A DNA stretch of 64,000 nt, from positions 75,628,593 through 75,692,592 of the forward strand of contig OW388289.1 in the NCBI GenBank assembly GCA_936450465.1, given 5' to 3'. Below are positions 25,401 through 37,400 of the stretch, piece after piece. How positions within the stretch are numbered: the stretch's first letter is position 1; the number at the start of each line of letters is the position of its first letter. The position numbers were made by a program, and so were the translations under genes. Source of the DNA: Gibbula magus. Taxonomy: Eukaryota > Mollusca > Gastropoda > Trochida > Trochidae. Under the pieces are notes generated by a model. The model had not been told where the DNA came from, did no database searches, and saw nothing but the letters and a program-made list of their open reading frames with translations.

Positions 25401-28400
25401 CCATTTGGGGTCATGGGGTCACGAAATCTACAATTTAGAATCCCCATTGGCCAAGGAGTCTGCACACAACTTTTCAGCTCTCTAGACCTTTTGGAACTGG
25501 AGAAGAAGATGAAAATAAGTTTTTAAGGATGTGACCCCGGTGACCCCATTTGGGGTCACAGGGTCACAAAATCTACAATTTAGAATCCCCATTGGCCAAG
25601 GAGTCTGCACACAACTTTTCAGCTCTCTAGACCTTTTGAAACTGGAGAAGAAGATGAAAATAAGTTTTTAAGGATGTGACCCCGGTGACCCCATTTGGGG
25701 TCACAGGGTCACGAAATCTACAATTTAGAATCCCCATTGGCCAAGGAGTCTGCACACAACTTTTCAGCTCTCTAGACCTTTTGGAACTAGAGAAGAAGAT
25801 GAAAATAAGTTTTTAAGGATGTGACCCCGGTGACCCCATTTGGGGTCACAGGATCACGGAATCTACAATTTAGAATCCCCACTGGCCAAGGAGTCTGCAC
25901 ACAACTTTTCAGCTCTCTAGACCTTTTGGAACTGGAGAAGAAGATGAAAATAAGTTTTTAAGGATGTGACCCCGGTGACCCCATTTGGGGTCACAGGGTC
26001 ACGAAATCTACAATTTAGAATCCCCATTGGCCAAGGAGTCTGCACACAACTTTTCAGCTCTCTAGACCTTTTGGAACTCGAGAAGAAGATGAAAATAGGT
26101 TTTTAAGGATGTGACCCCTGTGACCCCATTTGGGGTCATGGGGTCACGAAATCTACAATTTAGAATCCCCATTGGCCAAGGAGTCTGCACACAACTTTTC
26201 AGCTCTCTAGACCTTTTGGAACTGAAGAAGAAGATGAAAATAGGTTTTTAAGGATGTGACCCCTGTGACCCCATTTGGGGTCATGGGGTCACGAAATCTA
26301 CAATTTAGAATCCCCATTGGCCAAGGAGTCTGCACATAAAATTTCAGCTCTGTGGAATCATTGGTTCTGGAGAAGAAGTCGAAAAAGCGAAAAGTTTACG
26401 GATGGACGGATGGACGGATGGACGGATGGACGGAACGACGGACGCCGGACACCATGCCATGCCATAAGCCCATCGGGCCTTTCAGGCCTGATGAGCTAAA
26501 AATTCACTCGTTTTGTAAAAGTCATATGACACACTTCCTCGGGTAATAACCTCTATTCATAACCACACAGTTTTAAACCCTGACACCCTCAATTTCTAAT
26601 AATCATTCATTCTCTTGCTCATGCATTCCTCCCTTGGAATGTCAAAAATAAGGACACACTCCTTCTGTTTCTCCTTATTCTTATTTCCTCACTGGCTCGC
26701 TCATTGGCCATGTACTGTCCAATTTTAAAATACCTAATGGGCATATACATCTTTGAAACTGACTTCATATCTCCTTCCCTGACTGGCTATCCTTCCTTCA
26801 ACCCTGCTTCACTCACTTCTCAACCAGGGCAACACTCATACTTGGACTCTGACCATGATTCAGTGGAACAAGCACAACAAGAAATATTCTTCATTCCCCT
26901 TTCATTCATTCCTCATCACTTCATTCCCTCCTGTCTGCCTCCTTCACTCACCTGTCCAAGAGGTAAGCACAGAGTCCTGGACTCTGCGCGTGATCCTGAT
27001 ACAGCCGGATGTGCACATACATCTCCAGCAACTCTATCAGATTCTGGAAAATCTCTCCATTGAAGTGATTCACAGTTGACATGGACATTGCATATGAACT
27101 CCCACAATCAGCCTCTTTGAAATTTCACTTCACCTATTTCACAAATTGAGGTCGACTTGGTGTCAATCCAAGAATCAACAAATTATGTTCCAGGTCAAAT
27201 CAATCCACAAGTTTCACAAACTGGGAATAACTTTTTTGAATAATTAATTTGAATAAATTGCACATTCAAATAAAGACACAGCTCCTTAAAACACTACTGT
27301 TGGTTATTATTCAAAGACTTCTTTAAAGACAAACAGTTTTAAGGGCTTCTTTAAACAAGTTTCATTTTAGACAGTCCAGATAAACAACTCTTACTAAACT
27401 TTTCTCAGTAACAATCCAAGATAAAACAAAAAGTCAAGCAATACCCAACCAACTTGTATGATCTACAGCACGGAAGCAACGGCCACAACCCATGTAATTA
27501 TGACAAACGACCACAAATATCTTTGTTCTTATTATTCAGCCAACGATAAATTGGTTTGATGTATTTCCTTGTCTCTGTCTAACAAAACAAATGACCAGGA
27601 GTGAAACTTGCATCTTTGAAATCATGATCAATATCCGTATCAATAATTCATCATTCTCAAAACAGAGACACAAGCAAGTTAAGTGTTCTAGTCAGAGACA
27701 AGGAATATATGTCAACGTTTGGACAGGTTAAGGGTCTCAAAAGCCAAGGATCTGGTGCAATTCTGTTACTAGTTGCAACATTAATTTTAACTAGATCATC
27801 CCGTAGTGGCCAGACATGGATCATTTCACCAAAATGCTATTTAATGCTTTTTGATGTTACCATTCATCATGGAGATATTGCATATTCAAATTGGGTCAAG
27901 AAAGTTGTTCAATTCTGACAATACAGCCTAGCCATGAAATTTACATCAAGACTCACTAAATCCCCCAGACTCAGAGTCTTTTGAAGCGCTTGAAGCAAAT
28001 AGCAATTACAAATTATACCATTTCTTCTGCAAACTACACTTTGAACACAATTTTGATCCATCAGCTTCCAGAAACTTCAGAAACACAATAATTCATCTGG
28101 AGACGATTTCAACAGTGAATAATGTCGTATTTTAAGGCAGGTGTACTAAACTCTATTTCAAAACCACCTTTTTTTCAAATTAAATTTCATTTCCATTCTC
28201 CTTCCATGCAGGTTGTCGCAGTGAAGAATGGTATCCAATTAGCAACACAATGAGTGCACAAAGAAAAACACTTCCTCCAAGCACCACATCTTCCACCAAA
28301 CATCTGCTCTCCTGTATTCCATCGTTATAAAAACACAGAAAGTTTATTCCGCAGCACTCAGCTATTTCACTTCTCTTCATGTAAAAGGGCTAACCTTTCC

Positions 28401-31400
28401 TAAGACAAAGACAACCATTGGATCACCCTTGATGTAACTAGAACTTTAAAGAATAGAAACCTTGGAACAGGAATCCTGATCAATTATCCTGCCAACTCTG
28501 AAGCAAACGAGGTGCATTGAGCGAGATAAGGGGGAATTTGGGGGGATTAGGGGGGCCTTACGAAAATGGTTTTACATTAAACATGTATGATAGCAAAGGA
28601 CTCCTCCATCTGAGAGAGACTCGGTGATAGCTTAGACTGTAGTTACACCAGAAGTAATTGTAGCACAAAATACCGCACAATGCATACTGATTAAGCCTCT
28701 GTCTTAGGGAAACAACGCACATAGGCTACGTCAATGAATTCAGTTGGTTTTCTACTGGACACGGAAATTATACAGACTGTGAATGACAACTTTGAATTGA
28801 TAAATTCTCCAGCTTATGTCTAGACATAATACGCTATACATTGGAGGCATGATTAGTTTTCACACTCTCAGATAGTTCTTAGACATTAACTTGAGAATTT
28901 AACACAATAAATTACTTTATTTGACCTTCTACATAAAAGAGTTAGTTTACAAGAACAGATATATGCTCTTATTTTTATGCTGAAATCATTGCTACATAAC
29001 TTATCCATACAAAATAGTTCTTCAAAACAATGAACAAATACAGTTTGATTTTCACAATATTTATAACACAACTCAAAACTGTAACTAGAGGTGTTTGTTA
29101 AACACTGATGCCCCAAATATAAGCATAGTTTGTGTTTAGAACATGAGTTTTAGAATGAGTGTTTACAAAGTAAACAAGTGTTCGCCACTAACAAGGCAAT
29201 GTCCCCTGCAGCTAAAATTGACTCAAGACACATTTAATAGTTTTTATCGTTTGATCAAAAGGTGGTTCTTTATGTATTGCATAACTGGTAAAAAGTGCCA
29301 TGATAACACGATGACGGATGTGAGAGATAGAACTGTTTATTTCACTTATATCAAGGCTGCTTGTATTTTGGCAGGGAGAAAGTCTATAACACCATGTGGC
29401 TCAACTTCCCAATGCAAGGCATAACTCTTGCCAGTCTCCATTACTGGCTGATTTAGGCCTTGCAGTATTTCCTTAAGAAATCTGTGCTTAGAAATCCAGG
29501 CCCACTACGCATTTCTGGTGCAGCGATTCACTATCTAGGCACAACAAAGCGAAGGAAATACGGCAAGGCTTAAATCAGCCAGTTGCATGTGGCTATGCAT
29601 TGAGTTGAAACCTGCAAGCATCGGCAGGAACTAGCGAACCATGGGCGGTACTCCGCTGAAATTCAGTGTAGCATTACACCCAAACCTTACTGAATGTAGA
29701 ACAGTTCTCTACTGCAGACGAGGTTGCCGTGCCCCAGGCAGGATTCGAACCCCAGACCTCTTAATCCGAAGCCGAACGTGCTAACCACTGCGTTATCCCG
29801 CCCCCAACTGTTTATTGAAGTGTTGATAGTTAGACATGCATATATATACATTGGTAGCCAAACTATACACTGTCACCTAATTTGAAGACATTGGGTACAA
29901 CTGAGATGAGTGCTTGAACAAACGTTTGACCTTGAAAAAGTTTAGGTCACCAAATTAAACTTGTGCCTGTGTAATCTATCAACAATTTGAAAACATTAGG
30001 TACTAGGTTCAACAGATGTCACAATAACAATAGTTTGAAAAGTGATCAAAGTGTCATGTGACCCTGAAAATAAAGTCAAAGTCACAGAAGTCAACTGGTG
30101 TCTGCATAATACCCCACTGAAGGCTGTCACCAACTTTGAAGACACTGGGTGCAACGGGTCATCAGATGTCATGTTAACAAGAGTTTGAAAACTGGTTAAA
30201 GTGGTGTGGTGACCTTGAAAAGGTTAAAATCTCAAAATTGAACTGGTGTCTGCTTAATCTGCTAGGCTGTCACATTGGGTTAATGAAATATCACGTTAAC
30301 AAGAACAGGACGGATGTACAGATACTGCTAAATATATAGGACAACAAGTAATTGTCACAAACGTGACCATGTCCCCCGCCGCAATTAAGAAATGAGCTAA
30401 AAGAATGGACACACAGCTTGTACCGAGTAGTGACATTTACATGTTTGATTCAATTATTGTTATATCGGGCAAAAATTTTTAAATGGTCAAAGTCTTGTAG
30501 TGACCTTGAAAACGGGGTCAAGGTCACCCAAAGTGAATGGTGTCTGCGTATTCCCCAAATGAAGACAGGTACCAAATTTGAAGACTCTAGGTACAGCAGT
30601 TCATGAGATATCGTGCTAACAACATTTGACAATCAGTCTTGTAGTGACCTTGAAAATAATTTCAAGGTCAACCAAATAGACTGGTATCTGGATATTCCCC
30701 AAATGAAGACTGATACTAAATTTAAAACCAATAGTTCTAGCGGTTCAAGAGGAGTCGCACTAACAACATTTTCAAAACTGGTCAAAGTCTCCCCCTGACC
30801 TTGAAAATGAGGTCAAGGTCACCGAAAACTTTTCAGGTCTACGTATTCCCCAGATGAAGACTGGTACCAAGTTTGAAGACTCTAGGTAAAAGGGTTCATG
30901 AGATATTGCGCTAACAACATTTTCAAAACTGGTCAAAGTCTCACTGTGACCTTGAAAATGAAGTCAAGGTTACCAAAAACTTTTCAGGTCTGCGTATTCC
31001 CCAGATGAAGACTGGTACCAAGTTTAAAGATTCTAGGTTGAGCGGTTCATTAGATATCGCGCTAACAACATTTTCAAAACTGGTCAAAGTCTCGCTGTGA
31101 CCTTGAAAATGAAGTCAAGGTTACCAAAAACTTTTCAGGTCTGCGTATCCCCCAGATGAAGACTGGTACCAAGTTTGAAGATTCTAGGTTGAGCGGTTCA
31201 TTAGATATCGCGCTAACAACATTTTCAAAACTGGTCAAAGTCTCGCCGTGACCTTGAAAATGACGTCAAGGTCACCAAAAACTTTTCAGGTCTGCATATT
31301 GCCCAGATGAAGACTGGTACCAAGTTTGAAGACTCTAGGTCAAAGGGTTCATGAGATATCGCGCTAACAACATTTTCAAAACTGGTCAAAGTCTCGCCGT

Positions 31401-34400
31401 GACCTTGAAAATGACGTCAAGGTCACCAAATACTTTTCAGGTCTGCGTATTCCCCAGATGAAGACTGGTACCAAGTTTAAAGATTCTAGGTTGAGCGGTT
31501 CATTAGATATCGCGCTAACAAGAAGCGGGGAGGACGTACGGACGTACGGAGCTGAATACTAAGTCCCCCGCTCCGCGCTTCGCGGCGGCGGGGAACAAAA
31601 ATACTATGAATGATCTAAGGCCTATCACTGACTGATCAATTAATAGTTATTGTCAAGATTGATGTTCCTGGAAAATGCTTTTCTATACATTATGACCTCA
31701 ATCAGAAGGTCTTAAAACAAGGGATGCAAAAACCAAATATCAAAGGCCTATCACATTATTTTAGTCAATTATAAGCTAATGAAAATGCTCCATAAGCCAA
31801 GGTCACATGGTCAAAAATTATTAACTCAACCAGAAGGTCACATGACAAGAAATCCACATGACAATTACCAAAAGCCAATCACTCACTTTTTGGACAAAAA
31901 CACAGACATAAGGACAGATAGACAAACAGGTGAAAAACATTATAACCCTAGAGTCCTTGATTTGAAATATAAAAATAATCTTCACTTATAGAAATAAACA
32001 CCATTACTGTTACAAGGAATAATACAATCATTTAACAAGAAACAACATTGTGTAAGCTGTCTCCACCATCGAACAATCTTTATTTAGGCCAATGAGGAAA
32101 AGTGAGACAACCACATTTCAGCATATCAACTCTGTATCTATCTTTAGCAAATCCAATCTTCAGCAATTGGCCAATCATGGAGACTTCCCTTTCTTAACAA
32201 GTATTGGTTCCTGTAAGTTGGCCTCTCACAATAATTTGTCACTATTTGATTCTGCAGTTTAAGCGGTTAAATAATGAGAACATTATAAAGAACAAGATGT
32301 GTTTGTTAAGTTTGTTTGCCAAGGTTAAAGTTTTCTGAATATTGTCCACTGCAACAAGGTCAAGGTCACAAGGTCAAATATGATGACCTCATCTGAAAGG
32401 TCTCATCACAAGGTATGCACATGCCAAGTATGAAAGCCGTAGCTCTGAGCAATCCAAAGTTATGGCCAAGGTTAAAGTTTTTGTGGACAAACACACTGAC
32501 GGACAGACAGACGGACGGAGAGATGGACAGGTGAAAAACAATATACCCCTGGAATCTCCGATTCCGGGGCATAAAAAGACAAGATGAGTTAAACAAAGAT
32601 AAAGAAAATGAATATATTATGTCAAGAATAACACACTAACAATGTGACGTAAATGACTAAACTCTTCAGGAATAAAACCGATCCTTAAAGTAATCACCCA
32701 CTGTCTACACCAAAAGAAGTAGGCTAAAGACAGTCACTCACTCATGAACATATACATGGCAAAAGGTGAAAAAAAAGAACTAGACTGAAACAAAAAGATA
32801 TATATATATTCCACAACTTGTTCATTCCAATACCATCCAATATATCTCTACCCAATTCCAGGAGCTTTCACATCTTCCTACTTGACCCCGATAAGTCTAC
32901 TACAAGTTGCTGCTCTTTGAATATATATGTAAAAGAATGTACGTAACCCCGCAGACAGATCAGTTGTGCATTAGTCATTGCTATACAATTCAATGAATGG
33001 GAACAGCGGCGCAGACTGATTGGCAATGTACGACATGTCACAAACGGATATTTTCTAGTTGCGATGGAGAGCATTACCATATAAGAAGACTGTTTACTCT
33101 ATATGATCAGTCATCCCTATACTTTTCAATTCAAATTTGGCGACTCCGCAACAAAAGCCCTTTCCCAAACATCCACCAATTGTCCAGCGCCTTCTACTGA
33201 TGAGCGTGTGAATCAATATCTCAACATAAGTGCCTGCCAATCAGTCGCCTGCTTAGATCGGCAAATTCAAATTCAATACAATCTCTCGGTGATTGGCGAC
33301 ACAGCGTTCATTCCCTCTTGTTCGGGAGATTTCATCTCTTGGTTGAAGACTCTCTATCTTCATCTAAATAACTCTTCAAGAGCTTTTAGTCTTTTCATTT
33401 CTCTGCCGAACATTTACATGTTTTATTGTATGTCAGTCAAAACACCTTGAAAGTTCAAATTGACAGTTCTTATCCAAATTGTAAAGATTTAAATATACTT
33501 TTTTGGGGGTAAAATATTATATTTCTAGATCCCTGATACAGGGACCAACATTTCAGATCAGTCATTTTTCATTACTTTCTGCCTAATGGAAAACAGTATG
33601 AAAATCAGGTACAAGAAGGAGATGCTCAAAATGTTATGTGAAACTATTAAAACAAGTAATTGTCACAAACGTGACCATGTTCCTTGCTGCAATTAAGAAA
33701 TGAGCTAAAAGGATGGACACACAGCTTGTACCGAGTAATGACCATTACATGTTTGATTCAATTGTTATTATATCAGGCTAAGAACATTATAAAAAGTTAT
33801 CAAAGTCTCGTAAAATGAGGTCAAGGTCACCCAAATCGACTGGTGTCTGCGTATTCCCCTAATGAAGATTGGTACCAAATTTGAGGACTCTAGATCCAGC
33901 AGTTCATGAGATATCGTGGTAACAAGATTTTTCCCCAGAAATTTCAAAGTCTTGTATTGACCTTGAAATGTGGTCAAGGTCACCCAAATCGACTGGTGTC
34001 TGCGTATTCCCCTAATGAAGACTGGTATCAAATTTGAAGACTCTAGGTCCAGCAGTTCATGAGATATTGTGGTAACAAGATTTGACAAACAATCAAAGTC
34101 TCCTAGTGACCTTGAAAATAATGTCAAGGTCACCCAAATCGACTGGTGTCTGCGTATTCCCCAAATGAAGATTGGTACCAAATTTGACTCTAGGTCCACC
34201 GGTTCATGAGATATTGTGGTGACAAGAAACGGGACGGACGTATGGACGTACGGTGTACGGAGCTGAATACGATATTCCCGCTCCGCGCTTCGCGGTGGCG
34301 GGGGACAATTAAGCCAAGTTTTCATCGTTAAAAGGTAACACAATAGTCAATGTAATGCAAATAAATGAGTGGGCAGAGCTAATTTTATCAATAATTTGCA

Positions 34401-37400
34401 GTCAAGATTATGAATCATTTGAACAATGCACGGCAACACTTTTTAAGTTTAACCTGCAAGAGAAATGATAATGAAGGAAATATTACTGATTATTAGACGA
34501 TAAGGAGGAGGACAAATCATGATCAAAGTAGATAAATTTGTAAATAGACATCAGTTAACAAAAAATGCTTTCAAAGTCACGACTTAATAACCTGGTGATA
34601 ACATTGTAAACACAAGACGTTAGGTGAGGCGAGTTGGGAGTTTAACGCCAATTTCAAGAGTATGTCACTTATATCATGGCTGGTAGTATTATTGCAGAGA
34701 GAAAGCTATGGCTATGCATTGCGGTGAAACCTGTGAGCATTGGCTCGAACTAGCAAAACATGGGTGGTACTGCGCTGAAATTCAGTGTAGCAATGAACCA
34801 AAACCTTACTGCATGTACAACTGTTCTCTACAGCAGACAGAGTCACATAGCCCTTGGCAGGATTTGAACCCTGGATCTCTCAAACCAAAGCCGAACGAGT
34901 TAACCACTGCTCTTTCCCAACCCTTCACAACACATTAAACAAAGTGAATAATCCAAGGGGTAAACAATCCTGGCATCTTCAGGGACCTACAGGTAAAGGG
35001 TTAATAAAGCATTTCAGTTTTCTGAAATTGATAAACTCACTCAAAAAACCAGAAAATAACAACCCAACAGATCAGCTTTGTTAAAAAAAAGTGTATCTAA
35101 ATACCAGAACACTTTTGACCTTGTGGTTAAAAGAAATTCAAATGAAAGAAGAAAAACAAAGAAGGAGGTCAACTATGGAGTAAACCTCTGTCTTCCTGTA
35201 ACGTTTACCGAAGTGATTGGTTGTTAGCCGCTACATTAACTCCCATCAATGCCATTATGGTAATTCCTCTCACAGATTCAGATCAGGTCGGCAAATCTCC
35301 ACTTTAGATTTGTTGACTTTGAAGATATCCGATTCACATTATCATTTTGCTGACTGTATAAATATAAAGATCTATCATTCAGATGTTGCTGCTTGCTCTT
35401 ATTGGCAGCTAAAAATTACCGGTATAATATTTTGTGACAAAATCAAATTTTTACTTGGCTTTACTGCCCCAAAAGTCTGATTGATCTTATCTGATATTTT
35501 CCAAACATTATGTTTAAAATGTAAATCTAGTTATATTGCCAACATATTTAGATATATTATATTCATAAAACAATGAAATGTTTACTGTGACCATGAAAAT
35601 GATTTCAAAGGCATCAAATTTTACTACAGACCCGTGCCAGTTATATTCGGACACTTACGAGTTCCGTAGCGCGACTCGTCAAGTCTGTAATATTTGAGGC
35701 GTCCGTAAAATCGTTCTAGTTTCAACAGAAGTCTCAAATCGCGTTATTACGTCACGTGTCATATGCTTTGTCACGTGATGTTGTCAATCTGTCGTCTGCT
35801 TGTTTACATTGACGTCGTGTGAAAGTTTCAGACGATGGGTCGAAAAAGTGAAGAATTGGCAGGTAGCTTGAAAAGAGGTGTTGTGAAATTAAATAAGAAT
35901 GGATCAAGTGTTCGGAAGATCAGTGATATATTAGAGATACCTAAGTCTACAGTTCAGTCAATTTTGAAGAAATTTCAAGCGACGGGTTCGGTCGAAAATC
36001 TCGAGACAGCCAAAGAGGAAATCGCTGAATGACCGAGATTGTGTACAAATTTTGCGGATCACGAAAAAATATCGTAGGAAGAATTTGAGGGACATAACCA
36101 ATGAATTTAACACTGGAAAGGATGTCTCATGTTCTACACGGACTGTCCAACGTGTTTTGCACTCAAATGGATTTTTTAGACGGGTTGCAAAGAAGAAAAT
36201 GGTGGTAAAGGACATCAACAGAAAAAAACGTAGAATTTGGTGCCGCAAAATGAAAAACAAAACTGTTGAAGAATTTTGGCGAAATGTTATATTCTCAGAC
36301 GAATCACAGGTTGCTATCGGTGAAAATAAAAGGATATATTTGTGGAGAAAATCAGACGAAAAGTACAGACCAGAATGTGTGTGCCCAGCCAGGGGACGTG
36401 TTGTGAAAGTAATGGTGTGGGGCTGTATCACATTTCAAGGTGTGGGTACACTTGTGGCCGTAGATGGCAACATAAATGCTGCCAAGTATATTGATATACT
36501 AGATACCCAATTGTGGCCTGTTGTAGTGAGGCATTTCCCCCAAAACAACTACATTTTCCAAGATGACAACGCGCCTGTTCACAGGGCCCGTATCACCAAA
36601 ACGTTCATGCAGGAAAATGCCATTGACCAACTAGATTGGCCTGCACAGTCCCCTGATTTGAACATTATTGAAAATATTTGGCTTAAGATGAAAAAAGCAC
36701 TTGAAGCAAGCGATCGAAACATTACCACCTCCGATGAACTTTTTCATGAAATCCACCGTGTGTGGCAAAACCTCTCCGTGGGGTACATTCAAAGCTTATA
36801 TGAGAGCATACCTAGCAGGACAAAGGAAGTACTGTTGATGAAAGGCCACTTGACAAAATATTAGAGGTAAGCGTTAATTATTTATTTTCCAATTGACCAC
36901 CAAAGTTTTGAGTCGAATGTAAACACGGCCGCCATCTTGGATAAGTGTCCGAATATAACTGGCACGGGTCTGTAGTTTTGCGGGATACCACTCACACATA
37001 TTGTCATAATAAAACATACCGATACTAACAACAGTCTGTGATGTGAGAGAAAGAAACAGTCAAAAACAATTTAAAAAACAACAAAATATTTTGTAGTTAA
37101 TTTTTCTTTGATAAGTAACCATGTATGTGCTATTGAATATTTTTATCATACTAAAGTTAAATAAAGCAAACATTCACTGTTGAAATCACATGCAACATAC
37201 CATATATTTGCTATTTGTCATGTGCTTATGAGTCATAGCTATTAGGTTCTCATGTGTAGTGTAACTCAAGTAATTCGGTCCAGAATTTATCTGAGATTCA
37301 GAATGGTGTGTCAATTGGGGCTAAATCATTTAATAAGCTAAATAATTAATTCAGTAATGGAAAATGCAAGTGAAACATTTCAAATAAATTGTACAAAGAA

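Larger units (their letters stand above)
29110..30335 (+). repeat. Old GGTCA-repeat array with nested insertions
   Basis: It begins acaagtgttcgccactaac, aaggcaatgtcccc, like the start at 41.13 kb. Diverged units of 'gtgaccttgaaaa... ggtcaaggtcac... ctggtgtctgc' type follow at 29.88-30.33 kb. A SINE with its own nested element (29.34-29.81 kb) interrupts it. No protein is encoded. Confidence 0.6.

Noticed and set aside
24226..26400. CRISPR-like array
   Set aside because: The repeats are contiguous 145-bp monomers with no unique spacers, in a eukaryotic intron.
24043..26546. Several 60-107-codon frames in the 145-bp array
   Set aside because: They are produced by tandem units and the GGAC/GGAT microsatellite. 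No protein family.
33103..33450. 115-codon plus-strand frame
   Set aside because: Unique sequence and fairly polar, but with no known domain and no supporting exons. Kept only as a possible regulatory island.
33768..34343. 191-codon open frame on the minus strand with repeating RRHQSIWVTLT motif
   Set aside because: The repetition equals the tandem DNA units of the GGTCA element. The frame stays open only because unit spacing is close to a multiple of three. No family, start context or splice sites.
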